NCBI GenBank assembly: GCA_031257955.1
Contig: JAIRNQ010000267.1
Location: 1-7,915, forward strand
Direction: 5' to 3'
Length of the DNA: 7,915 nucleotides
Origin: Deltaproteobacteria bacterium
Lineage (GTDB): Bacteria > Desulfobacterota > Desulfarculia > Adiutricales > Adiutricaceae
The notes below the pieces were generated by a model. It was given only the letters and a program-made list of their open reading frames with translations. It was not told the origin of the DNA and did not search any database. How positions within the stretch are numbered: position 1 is the first letter of the stretch; every line of letters begins with the position of its first letter. The position numbers were made by a program, and so were the translations under genes. Shown here in pieces: positions 1 through 6,216 of this stretch.

Positions 1-85
1 TGGCCTACAAACATTACAATCAAAAGCGTAAACAATAAAAGGCTTGTTTTTTTGCCTTGGCCATGATTATCGCCCGAACCGCCGA

Positions 86-126
86 GGATCCACCCTTAAG
101 GGAAGCGGATTATCGGCCCTGGATCC
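86..126. repeat. Inverted repeat GGATCCA...TGGATCC enclosing CCCTTAAGGG
   Basis: GGATCCA at 86-92 is the exact reverse complement of TGGATCC at 120-126, giving a 7-bp outer arm pair. Just inside the left arm is the perfect palindrome CCCTTAAGGG (93-102). The whole forms a compact cruciform-like or RNA-hairpin element of unknown role. It could be chance, but it sits in a region already rich in such structures. Confidence 0.4.
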
Positions 127-158
127 AACTTTTGCCCGGTTATGGCCGGATAATTATT

Positions 159-186
159 GAGCCCAAAACGAAGGCGTTTTTGGCTC
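159..186. other. Strong stem-loop (12-position stem, AAGG loop)
   Basis: Bases 159-170 pair with 175-186 in 11 of 12 positions (one C-T mismatch at 164/181) around the 4-nt loop AAGG. Neither side is followed by a run of T, so it is not a standard intrinsic terminator. It lies 16 nt before the first 53-nt repeat unit and may belong to the same structured element. Confidence 0.55.
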
Positions 187-201
187 GAGAGATTTTAAAA
201 C

Positions 202-318
202 CCTAAATCCGAAAACTTAAGTTTTTGCCCTTTGGGCCTTGAAAAAGGCCGCGCTGGAGTTTTGTCCTAAATCCGAAAACCTAAGTTTTGGGCCATTGGG
301 CCTAGAAATAGGCCGCGC
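202..318. repeat. Two 53-nt direct repeats (202-254 and 266-318), each with two hairpins
   Basis: The two units are equal in length, start 64 nt apart, are separated by 11 nt, and match at 47 of 53 positions with no gaps. Each begins CCTAAATCCGAAAAC and ends GGCCGCGC. Each carries a first small stem AAAAC/GTTTT with a 4-nt loop (TTAA or CTAA). Each also carries a second stem of 6 bp closed by a GAAA loop, at 235-250 and 299-314. In the second stem the loop-closing pair is T-A in unit 1 (240/245) and A-T in unit 2 (304/309). Two of the six differences therefore compensate each other and keep the stem, suggesting the folded form is what is preserved. No protein is evident. It could be a structured RNA, or a member of a dispersed repeat family of this genome. 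Confidence 0.75.
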
Positions 319-436
319 GATTGTTGCGCCTTGGGCCCGCCGTCCATAACTTAAATAAACAATAACCTTTTTTTGATGGGGTATTGATTTCCCGGACCCA
401 TCGCCAGGCGTGAAAAACCGATTCAACCCCAGACCT

Positions 437-462
437 CCGGCGCCGCCCGTTTAAGGCGCCGG
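437..462. other. GC-rich perfect 8-bp stem-loop
   Basis: CCGGCGCC (437-444) and GGCGCCGG (455-462) pair perfectly around a 10-nt loop (445-454). Each arm contains the palindrome GGCGCC. There is no T tract on either side, so a simple terminator role is not indicated. It lies directly before the GTCCGGAC repeat cluster. Confidence 0.5.
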
Positions 463-473
463 TTCGGCCCAGC

Positions 474-510
474 CCGGACGGCCAGTCCGGACGACCATGT
501 CCGGACGGCC
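474..510. repeat. Three near-identical CCGGACGRCC repeats, spaced 13 and 14 nt
   Basis: CCGGACGGCC (474-483), CCGGACGACC (487-496) and CCGGACGGCC (501-510) follow each other at almost regular spacing. The second and third are preceded by GT and so contain the perfect palindrome GTCCGGAC (485-492 and 499-506). Regularly spaced palindromes upstream of a gene can be operator half-sites for a regulator, or a minor tandem duplication. The distance to the receptor start (about 225 nt) is long for a classical operator. No regulator can be named. Confidence 0.5.
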
Positions 511-687
511 CAACTTTACGATTAATCGCCAAGTATTCGCCTTCTGTCGCTTTCGCGGCTGAGCCCAGCTAGGTTGGGTGGGATTAGGGTCTATGTGCCC
601 GACGAGTAAATAATTATAAGTGTCTTAGCCGCGGTCCCGGCCATGCCAGGTGGTGGGACTCGCCAATCGCGATAAATCGCCAACCTT

Positions 688-706
688 TTGCCCGATAGTC
701 GGGCAA
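688..706 (+). promoter_or_regulatory. Leader hairpin just upstream of the receptor gene's ribosome binding site
   Basis: TTGCCCGA (688-695) pairs perfectly with TCGGGCAA (699-706) around the 3-nt loop TAG. It is flanked by copies of TCGCCAA at 660-666 and 677-683 on the left and 710-716 on the right. The Shine-Dalgarno GGAG (722-725) follows 15 nt after the stem. The position in the untranslated leader suggests translational control or mRNA stabilisation, but no switching partner is obvious. There is no T tract, so it is probably not a terminator. Confidence 0.4.
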
Positions 707-733
707 CGATCGCCAACGCGTGGAGAAAACGTG

Positions 734-2899
734 ATGTTGAAATATTTGAAATCGGTTATATGCTTACCGGTTCTAGCCTTTCTGGCCTGGCAAACGCTAT
801 CCGCTGGGGACTTGGCCGCCCAGAGCATAGAAACCAGGGAAGTGACGGTCACTTCCACCAGAACCGAGAGGGATTTGTTCGTCGTGCCCATGACCGTCAC
901 CGTAAAATCGGCCGAGGATCTTAAGTGGCAGCCCAATACCAACGTGGCCGACTTTTTGGCCGACGTTCCCGGCGTCCAGATCATGGACGGCGGTATGCCC
1001 GGGGGCAAAAGGGTCATGATCCGCGGTGAAAGCCCCATGAGAAGCCTCATTCTAGTGGACGGGGTGAAAATCTCCGAGCAAAAAAGCATGAGCGGATCGG
1101 CCATTTTGATAGACACCAGCCAAATTGAAAGAATTGAGGTCATCAAAGGCCCGGCCTCGGTTTTGTACGGGTCGGAAGCCATTGGCGGCGTCATTAACAT
1201 AATCACCAAAAAAGGCGGCGACAAGCCCATAGGCTTTAGCCAAAACCTCATCGCCGATTCCTCCACCTCGAGCCTGGAATGGCAAACGGCCATATTCGGC
1301 GAATATAACGGCTTCAACTATCGGGTAACCGGAAGCGGAATCAACGCGGGGGACCGAATGACTCCGCTCGGCGAGCTTGAACGAAGCAGTTACCGCAATA
1401 ATTATTTTTCGGTCCGTCTGGGTTACGACTGGGACGGCGGCTCGGTTTACGTCAAGGCCGACGATTACCGGAGTGTCATCCGCATCCCGGTCAATTACGG
1501 ATCCGCCGTGGGCCTTACTGGCATGACTACTACCACAGCCGTCGATCTGTTTCTGCCACAATGGGATCGCAAATCCGTATCTGCCGGATTCGAGTTGCGC
1601 GATTTGTTGCCAAACTTGGCCAAAGTCAGCCTCAACCTCTATTACCAAAATATGATAAAGTATTTTCAAAACTTGGTCACCGTGCGGCCACCCATGCCCC
1701 CCGGCATGTACATCAACACCAAAATCCACACCACCAACGATCAGGACAGTTTTGGGGGAAGCCTTCAGACCGACTGGAAACTTGGCGACCATTACCTTAT
1801 CGTCGGACTGGACTACAACAAGGACGATCTTACCGCCGACGACAGACGCCCGTCCGTAATGAGCTATCCCGGACCCGCTCTCACCGTCCCCGTGGCCTAC
1901 AGGTACAAAGCCGACCAGAGCGTCTTTGGGTTGTTCGCCCAGGATGAATGGACCTTGCCCCACGGATTCACGGCCACCTTGGGCCTCAGGAACACCTGGG
2001 TCAACTCGAAGCTGAGGGCCAACGACAACCCTAACCTTCCCAACAACTCCGCCAAAAACGACTCCAGGTTGGTGGGAAACGTCGGACTGGTTTGGAAGGG
2101 CTTGGAAAACTTGTCCCTTAGGGCAACATGGTCACAAGGCTATAAATTCCCACCCCTAAATGACCTATATCTTGGAACCGTCCACGGTTCCGGTACCCCT
2201 ACTTATCCAAATCCCAATCTAAAGCCAGAAACTTCCGATAATTTTGAAGTTGGTATGCGGTATAATAATGGTGCCCTTAACCTGGATCTGGCTATTTTCT
2301 ATGCTTTGAGTAAAAACTACATTACCACCAGGCCCATGATAGGAGTGCCTAACGCCAGCCAATTCGTCAATACCGACCAAGCCCGGACCATTGGTTTTGA
2401 GCTGGGGGTGAGCTATGAGATTTATTCCCTGGGCCTGACCCCTTACGCCACGGTGACTTACCTTAATCGGGAATTCACCGACACCCAACGCGCTAGGAAA
2501 GGTAACAACTATTTTGACGTGAAGTTTACCACCTCGGATACCGGCACCCCGCCCTGGTCGGGCCGTTTGGGCTTTAAATTCGATCGGGATTTGGATAACG
2601 GTCTTATCTTTCACGCCAACGCCTACATGGAGTGGGCCTCCCTGGCCAAAGAAACCTATTACGATAGCTCTTCGGCGCAGCTGATCGCTCTCAACACCTG
2701 GCAATATGATTGGCGTACCGACGAATATCCGGGGTGGCAAACCTATAACGTCGATTTGGGCATGGAATGGGGCGAGGAGCATAAGTGGAACGCCTCAGTC
2801 TCCCTCAGAAACATATCGAACAGGGCGTACACCAGGGCCAATAACGCTATCATGGACCCCGGCTTTCACGTCGTTGCCGGGGTTGGCTTCGAGTTCTAA
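734..2899 (+). CDS. TonB-dependent outer-membrane receptor (heme/tetrapyrrole or corrinoid type)
   Basis: Predicted 721-residue outer-membrane gated channel for high-affinity, TonB-driven uptake. I start at ATG 734, with GGAG at 722-725 eight nt upstream. GTG 731 is also possible, but the longer open frame from GTG 650 has no signal-like N-terminus. A signal peptide covers about residues 1-29, with probable cleavage after LAA. A TonB-box-like EVTVTSTR follows at 36-43. The plug domain (about 45-165) shows VPGV, RGES, LVDG, IERIEVIKGP and YGSEAIGGVINI. The rest is a beta-barrel ending in Phe, as expected for Bam-assembled proteins. FRAP-like YKFPP (470-474) and NPNLKPE (from 493) are present, with His484 between them, five residues after a Tyr, which resembles the ligand His of HemR-type heme receptors. 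The NPNL box also occurs in BtuB and siderophore receptors, so the substrate remains inferred. The neighbouring ECF transporter genes point to tetrapyrrole or vitamin-like cargo. Confidence 0.93.
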   Translation: MLKYLKSVICLPVLAFLAWQTLSAGDLAAQSIETREVTVTSTRTERDLFVVPMTVTVKSAEDLKWQPNTNVADFLADVPGVQIMDGGMPGGKRVMIRGESPMRSLILVDGVKISEQKSMSGSAILIDTSQIERIEVIKGPASVLYGSEAIGGVINIITKKGGDKPIGFSQNLIADSSTSSLEWQTAIFGEYNGFNYRVTGSGINAGDRMTPLGELERSSYRNNYFSVRLGYDWDGGSVYVKADDYRSVIRIPVNYGSAVGLTGMTTTTAVDLFLPQWDRKSVSAGFELRDLLPNLAKVSLNLYYQNMIKYFQNLVTVRPPMPPGMYINTKIHTTNDQDSFGGSLQTDWKLGDHYLIVGLDYNKDDLTADDRRPSVMSYPGPALTVPVAYRYKADQSVFGLFAQDEWTLPHGFTATLGLRNTWVNSKLRANDNPNLPNNSAKNDSRLVGNVGLVWKGLENLSLRATWSQGYKFPPLNDLYLGTVHGSGTPTYPNPNLKPETSDNFEVGMRYNNGALNLDLAIFYALSKNYITTRPMIGVPNASQFVNTDQARTIGFELGVSYEIYSLGLTPYATVTYLNREFTDTQRARKGNNYFDVKFTTSDTGTPPWSGRLGFKFDRDLDNGLIFHANAYMEWASLAKETYYDSSSAQLIALNTWQYDWRTDEYPGWQTYNVDLGMEWGEEHKWNASVSLRNISNRAYTRANNAIMDPGFHVVAGVGFEF

Positions 2900-2903
2900 G
2901 CCC

Positions 2904-2960
2904 GGCTAACCCTTAGCCCGCCCGTACCCGCCAAGGCCAAGCCAACGCTTGGCCTTGGCG
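2904..2960 (+). other. Two stem-loops 3' of the receptor gene (2904-2918 and 2929-2960)
   Basis: GGCTAA (2904-2909) pairs with TTAGCC (2913-2918) around CCC. Ten nt later a very strong hairpin follows: bases 2929-2941 pair perfectly with 2948-2960, a 13-bp GC-rich stem with the 6-nt loop CCAACG. There is no T run after it, so it looks less like a classical intrinsic terminator and more like a 3'-end stabiliser or partial terminator that would raise receptor mRNA relative to the transporter genes. Immediately after it, sharing two bases, is the palindrome CGATAG-C-CTATCG (2959-2971). Another short stem, GCCCC/GGGGC (2989-2993/3001-3005), lies before the next gene's ribosome binding site. Confidence 0.6.
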
Positions 2961-3023
2961 ATAGCCTATCGTCAACGCGCAAAACCGTGCCCCTTAACCC
3001 GGGGCGATAAGCCGGAGACCGAT

Positions 3024-3599
3024 TTGACCGCTAAAACCCTTACCTGGAGCAGCGTATGGAACGGGCGGGGTCTGTTCGAGACCCGGGAGCTGGTTACCAT
3101 AGGCTTGTTTTCCGCCGCCGCCAAGGCCAGCTCCCTGATGCTGGCCCTGATGGGCGGGGGAATGAACCCCTTAACCATGATCCTGAAAAGCGCCGTCCAG
3201 TCGGCCCTTTTGGTGGTACTCATGGCCAAGGTCCCCAAAACCGGGACGTTGACGCTATCCAACGCCATAGGCATGCTCCTGTCTTTTCTTTTGATGGGGC
3301 AGCACGTTATGTCCCTTCCGGTGGTCCTATTGGGGACGATATTGGTGGAGCTGTTGGCCCTGCCTTTCGGGGGCTTGGCTCGCCGGGCCTGGTTGGCCAT
3401 ACCCATGATTGCCATAAGCGAGCTGCTGGTCCGCGTTATCAACGTTGGCGTCTCCTATCTTGGCGTAAGGGAACAGCCGGGCTTGCTGGTCATGGTATTG
3501 ATGGTCTCGGCTTTCAGCTACCTGGGAATCCTCCTGGGGCTGTTTGGCGGCCTTAAAATGGCCAAGGAACTAAAGCATGCGGGCCTTATCCAGAATTGA
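3024..3599 (+). CDS. MptD/Trep_Strep-family ECF transporter S component
   Basis: Integral inner-membrane substrate-binding subunit (S component) of an energy-coupling-factor importer, 191 residues, the usual size. The start is TTG 3024, preceded by GGAG (3014-3017) with a 6-nt gap. An upstream in-frame start near 2949 would lie inside the 13-bp hairpin and give an unlikely Arg/Pro-rich tail. After a short polar N-terminus (1-18), the conserved entry motif RELVTIGLF (21-29) leads into helix 1. About six hydrophobic helices follow (roughly 23-42, 50-68, 78-92, 97-115, 122-145, 152-175). The loop KVPKTGTLTL (69-78) between helices 2 and 3 is characteristic of this family as I know it. The substrate of most members is unproven. 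It is followed by T and ATPase genes, so this looks like a dedicated rather than shared-module ECF system. The stop lies 23 nt inside the next gene, so expression is probably coupled. Confidence 0.85.
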   Translation: MTAKTLTWSSVWNGRGLFETRELVTIGLFSAAAKASSLMLALMGGGMNPLTMILKSAVQSALLVVLMAKVPKTGTLTLSNAIGMLLSFLLMGQHVMSLPVVLLGTILVELLALPFGGLARRAWLAIPMIAISELLVRVINVGVSYLGVREQPGLLVMVLMVSAFSYLGILLGLFGGLKMAKELKHAGLIQN

Positions 3600-4344
3600 C
3601 CACTACCGGGGGGCCGGGCGGCTTAGCCTTAGGGCCGAGACGCGCCTGATGATGACCGCGGTGGCCTCGATCTCCTCGCTGGTCTTAAGCGATCCTCAGG
3701 CCCTGGCCCTACTGCTGTCCTTCTCGGCCCTCTACGCCGTGGCCGAGACCAAACCCAAGACTTTGCTCATAGCCTACCTATTTATGGCCGTCATGTGTTC
3801 CGTGGCCCTGTTTTGCGTTTGGCTCTTGGGCTTTGTCTTCCCCATTATACGCGAGTCCTCTCTTTCTATGGCCATCTCTCCCTTCCTGAGGCTGGCAGTG
3901 ACCATGAACGCCATATTGCCCCTGGCCCTGAATTCCCGTCTGACCGATCTGGCCATGGCCCTGGGAAGGCTCCATCTCCCTGGCCTCGTCAGGCTCCCAT
4001 TGATGGTCACCATTCGCTTCATCCCCACCATCCTAAACGACATGATCCAGTTGCGTGAGGCCGTGGGCATTCGCTTTCGGGGCCGAAAGGGCTTTCTATT
4101 TTGGCTGTCCCACCCCTTCACCTGGTGGAGGGTATTTTTTCAGCCTTTGATAGTAAGGCTTATCCGCTCGGCCGACGAGCTGGCCATGGCCGCCGAACTG
4201 AAGGGTCTCGAGCCAAACACCGAATTTGGCGGCAGCCCCCTACCCTTTTCGACCCACGACCGGGCGACCATGCTCTTGGCCGCCCTGGCCATGGTTTTGT
4301 CGGGCTTGGCCCAGATATTGGTTGGCGCCCATGCCGGCCGTTAA
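3577..4344 (+). CDS. ECF transporter T component (EcfT/CbiQ-like transmembrane protein)
   Basis: Transmembrane coupling subunit that links the S component to the ATPase, 255 residues. It starts at ATG 3577 with AAGGA (3564-3568) eight nt upstream, inside the end of the S-component gene. The N-terminal half has several hydrophobic helices (about 25-57, 62-93, 100-120). A long, mostly cytoplasmic helical region follows at about 125-215, then a last membrane helix near 230-250. Two coupling-helix motifs of the EcfT/CbiQ family are recognisable in modified form: RFRG (166-169), matching the usual A-R-G, and AAELKG (205-210), where Arg is replaced by Lys. These normally sit in the groove of the ATPases. 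The order S-T-ATPase and the overlap with the S gene support one transcript. It could also be called a CbiQ-family protein, but a cobalt-specific CbiM/CbiN partner is not seen. Confidence 0.88.
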   Translation: MRALSRIDHYRGAGRLSLRAETRLMMTAVASISSLVLSDPQALALLLSFSALYAVAETKPKTLLIAYLFMAVMCSVALFCVWLLGFVFPIIRESSLSMAISPFLRLAVTMNAILPLALNSRLTDLAMALGRLHLPGLVRLPLMVTIRFIPTILNDMIQLREAVGIRFRGRKGFLFWLSHPFTWWRVFFQPLIVRLIRSADELAMAAELKGLEPNTEFGGSPLPFSTHDRATMLLAALAMVLSGLAQILVGAHAGR

Positions 4345-4475
4345 GCCAATGCCTCGGCCAGGCGATCGTGGCCAGATGGTCCCATCCCTCCGGGACCGGG
4401 GCCCAGGCCAGGGCCCGGCCACCGACGGGACCCTTAGCGCTGGCGATGACCGAGGCTTGGGCGAAGGCGGCCGCC

Positions 4476-6047
4476 ATGCTTAAGGTGGAATCGCTCTCCT
4501 ACCGCCACGCCCACTCGGACCGACAGGCCCTAAAGGACGTTAGCTTTGGTTTGGCGCCGGGACAATCGCTCTTACTTACCGGTCGCAGCGGCAGCGGCAA
4601 GAGTACCCTTCTGGCCATACTGGCCGGACTATATCCGCATTTCCTGAAAGGTTCATTGGAAGGCCGAGCCACTCTTGACGGCCTGGAAGCCGGCCGGGGC
4701 GGGGTGGCCGAGTGGGGCAAGGGGGCTAGGCTCATGCTCCAAAACCCGGAAGCCCAGTTTTTCGCCGGGACGGTCGGGGAAGAAATTTTACTGACCCTGC
4801 GTTGCCGTGGGGTGACCGGCCAGGAGGCCGATGACATCGCCAAAGAACGCCTGGGGACCCTGGGACTATTGGCCTTAAGGGATCATTCGGTTTTCAAACT
4901 CTCCGAGGGACAGAAACAAAAGGCCGTCCTGGCCGCCTTTACCTCCTTACGCCCCAAGCTGCTGCTTCTGGACGAGCCCAGCGCCAACCTAGACCCATCG
5001 TTTCTGGCCGATCTAAAATCGGTCCTAAAAAACCTCCGAAAAGAGGGCCTTTCTCTGATCGTGGCCGATCACCGGCTTTACTGGCTTGAGGGTTTGTGCG
5101 AGAGGCTTTTGGTTCTCGAGGAAGGCCAAGTGGCCTTTGAGGGTTCCTTCGGCGATCTGGCCGACGGCCAAAGACGCCATCGCCTGGGCCTTCGTAGTCC
5201 CGAAGCGCCCAGGCCAACCGAACTGCCCGGTCCCCGCGGCCTCAATCTGCCGGCCGCCGCCCCAGCCGGGCCCGAAGGCCATCCGGTATCGGAAACCGGT
5301 AACCCCGAAGGCCACCCGGCCTCGGAGGCCGCGAGTCCCGAAGCCCCCCCGGCCAACGGCTCTCTCCAGGCCGTCCAAACGGCCGTAACGGTCGGGGGAA
5401 ACGGTTGGGCGGTCAGGGTGGAAAACCTGCGCTTCAGTTACCCGGAGGGCCGCGAATTATTTGGCGGCTTGAGCTTGTCCCTGGCCGCCGGCGAGGTCAC
5501 CGCCCTTACCGGGCCCAGCGGGCGCGGCAAAACCACCTTGGCCAGGCTCTTGTGCGGCTTGGAAAAGCCGACCCAGGGGCGGGTCACTTACCAAGGAAAA
5601 CCGGCGGGGCTGGAACTGGGGCAAGTGGTCTTGCAAAACGCCGACCACCAGCTCTACATGCCCACCGTCCTGGCCGAGGTCACCCTATCGCTGGGACAAG
5701 GCAAAGGCGGCAAAGCCGTAAAAGCCAAGGCCATGGAAATCCTGGAGGCCTTTGGGCTGGCCGAACTGGCCGACCGTCACCCGCAATCGCTCTCGGGCGG
5801 TGAAAAGCAGCGCTTAGTGGTGGCCGTGGGCCTGGCCAGACCGACCAAACTATTGGCCCTGGACGAACCCACCTCGGGCCTGGACGGTCGCAACCTAAGC
5901 CTCATGGCCGCCGAAATCCGCAAAGCCGCCCAAGCCGGCCCGGCCGTCCTGGTGGTCACGCACGATCTCGAACTGGTCAGCCTCTGCGCCGACCGGCAAC
6001 TGGAACTAACCGGGCCCATGGCCCTAAGCCCCGGCGGCCAACCATAA
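4476..6047 (+). CDS. ECF-type ABC transporter ATPase with two fused nucleotide-binding domains
   Basis: Energising subunit of the importer, 523 residues with two ABC ATPase domains in one chain, replacing the usual EcfA1/EcfA2 pair. Domain 1 (about 1-235): Walker A GRSGSGKST (36-44), Q-loop Q89, signature LSEGQ (142-146), Walker B LLLLDEP (162-168), switch His199. Domain 2 (about 311-515): GPSGRGKTT (346-354), Q387, LSGGE (439-443), LLALDEP (459-465), His496. All catalytic residues are present, so both sites look competent. A low-complexity Pro/Ala/Gly/Glu linker (about 240-308) joins them. I start at ATG 4476, preceded by AAGG (4464-4467) and leading straight into the first beta strand. ATG 4446 is an alternative without a clear ribosome site, and the open frame back to 4101 overlaps the T gene and looks non-coding. 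The 131-nt gap after the T gene (4345-4475) holds only GC-rich short stems such as GGTCCC/GGGACC (4378-4397). Confidence 0.92.
   Translation: MLKVESLSYRHAHSDRQALKDVSFGLAPGQSLLLTGRSGSGKSTLLAILAGLYPHFLKGSLEGRATLDGLEAGRGGVAEWGKGARLMLQNPEAQFFAGTVGEEILLTLRCRGVTGQEADDIAKERLGTLGLLALRDHSVFKLSEGQKQKAVLAAFTSLRPKLLLLDEPSANLDPSFLADLKSVLKNLRKEGLSLIVADHRLYWLEGLCERLLVLEEGQVAFEGSFGDLADGQRRHRLGLRSPEAPRPTELPGPRGLNLPAAAPAGPEGHPVSETGNPEGHPASEAASPEAPPANGSLQAVQTAVTVGGNGWAVRVENLRFSYPEGRELFGGLSLSLAAGEVTALTGPSGRGKTTLARLLCGLEKPTQGRVTYQGKPAGLELGQVVLQNADHQLYMPTVLAEVTLSLGQGKGGKAVKAKAMEILEAFGLAELADRHPQSLSGGEKQRLVVAVGLARPTKLLALDEPTSGLDGRNLSLMAAEIRKAAQAGPAVLVVTHDLELVSLCADRQLELTGPMALSPGGQP
5271..5354 (+). repeat. 33-nt in-frame tandem repeat coding the ATPase interdomain linker
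   Basis: Two full 33-nt units (5271-5303 and 5304-5336) and a partial third (5337-5354) encode PEGHPVSETGN, PEGHPASEAAS and PEAPPA. The unit length is a multiple of three, so copy-number change would lengthen or shorten the linker (residues 266-293) without breaking the frame. The repeat sits exactly between the two ATPase domains, in a region that should be flexible. Confidence 0.75.
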
Positions 6048-6216
6048 CCTCGAACCAGTCTTGGCCTCCCCTAGCTTTCCCAGCTTCGGTAAAACCCGGT
6101 CCGGTCCGGTTCAGATTGACCCGACCTGGCCAAGCCGGGAAGTGGACAACCGACGCGAAATCAAGAATAGCTTGCCATCAAAGTATTATAAACTGTTTTT
6201 AGCCAGTGAGGAAAAA

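Larger units (their letters stand above)
1..733. other. Long non-coding, structured leader region upstream of the TonB-dependent receptor
   Basis: No open frame here looks like a protein. The only ORFs are short minus-strand frames of 69 and 76 codons that run through direct repeats and inverted repeats and have no recognisable domain. Parts are AT-rich (about 1-60, 150-220, 340-375, 603-620), unlike the GC-rich genes that follow. The stretch holds a direct-repeat pair, several stem-loops, a GTCCGGAC cluster and four copies of TCGCCAA (526, 660, 677, 710), listed separately where strong. Two copies of the palindrome ATAATTAT occur (150-157 and 610-617). The second sits in TAATTATAAG, which could serve as a -10 element for the receptor gene, but I see no good -35 partner. 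I recognise no known riboswitch, tRNA or rRNA here. Confidence 0.6.

Noticed and set aside
30..60. AAGGC...GCCTT hairpin with T-rich loop as a minus-strand terminator
   Set aside because: Only a 5-bp stem with a 10-nt loop, and the tail on the minus strand is interrupted. No minus-strand gene ends nearby within the window.
150..157. ATAATTAT (also at 610-617) as a Fur box
   Set aside because: It matches only part of the 19-nt Fur consensus, with no second or third hexamer in register. It is compatible with AT-rich chance sequence.
217..532. Minus-strand short open frames (69 and 76 codons) in the leader region
   Set aside because: They run through the direct repeats and palindromes, have no recognisable domain, and their sequence is explained by those repeats.
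650..733. GTG 650 as the receptor start
   Set aside because: It would put 28 residues unlike a signal peptide before MLKYLKSV, and would place the leader hairpin and the GGAG ribosome site inside the coding region.
340..733. Cobalamin, FMN or TPP riboswitch upstream of the receptor
   Set aside because: I looked for the conserved boxes (for example the B12-box GCCNCTG pattern and the paired helices) and could not assemble any of them. Only isolated GC-rich stems are present.
1052..1963. Long minus-strand open frame (303 codons) inside the receptor gene
   Set aside because: It is the mirror of a confidently coding plus-strand gene with GC-rich codon use, and its translation shows no family features.
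4101..4475. N-terminal extension of the double-ATPase frame
   Set aside because: It overlaps the T-component gene in another frame, is Arg/Pro/Gly/His-rich and has no ABC-like sequence. ATG 4476 has a suitable ribosome site and begins the first ABC strand.
6061..6216. N-terminal extension of the flavodoxin frame
   Set aside because: Flavodoxin fold sequence starts exactly at ATG 6217, which has its own GAGG. The upstream 52 codons are polar with no domain or signal peptide.
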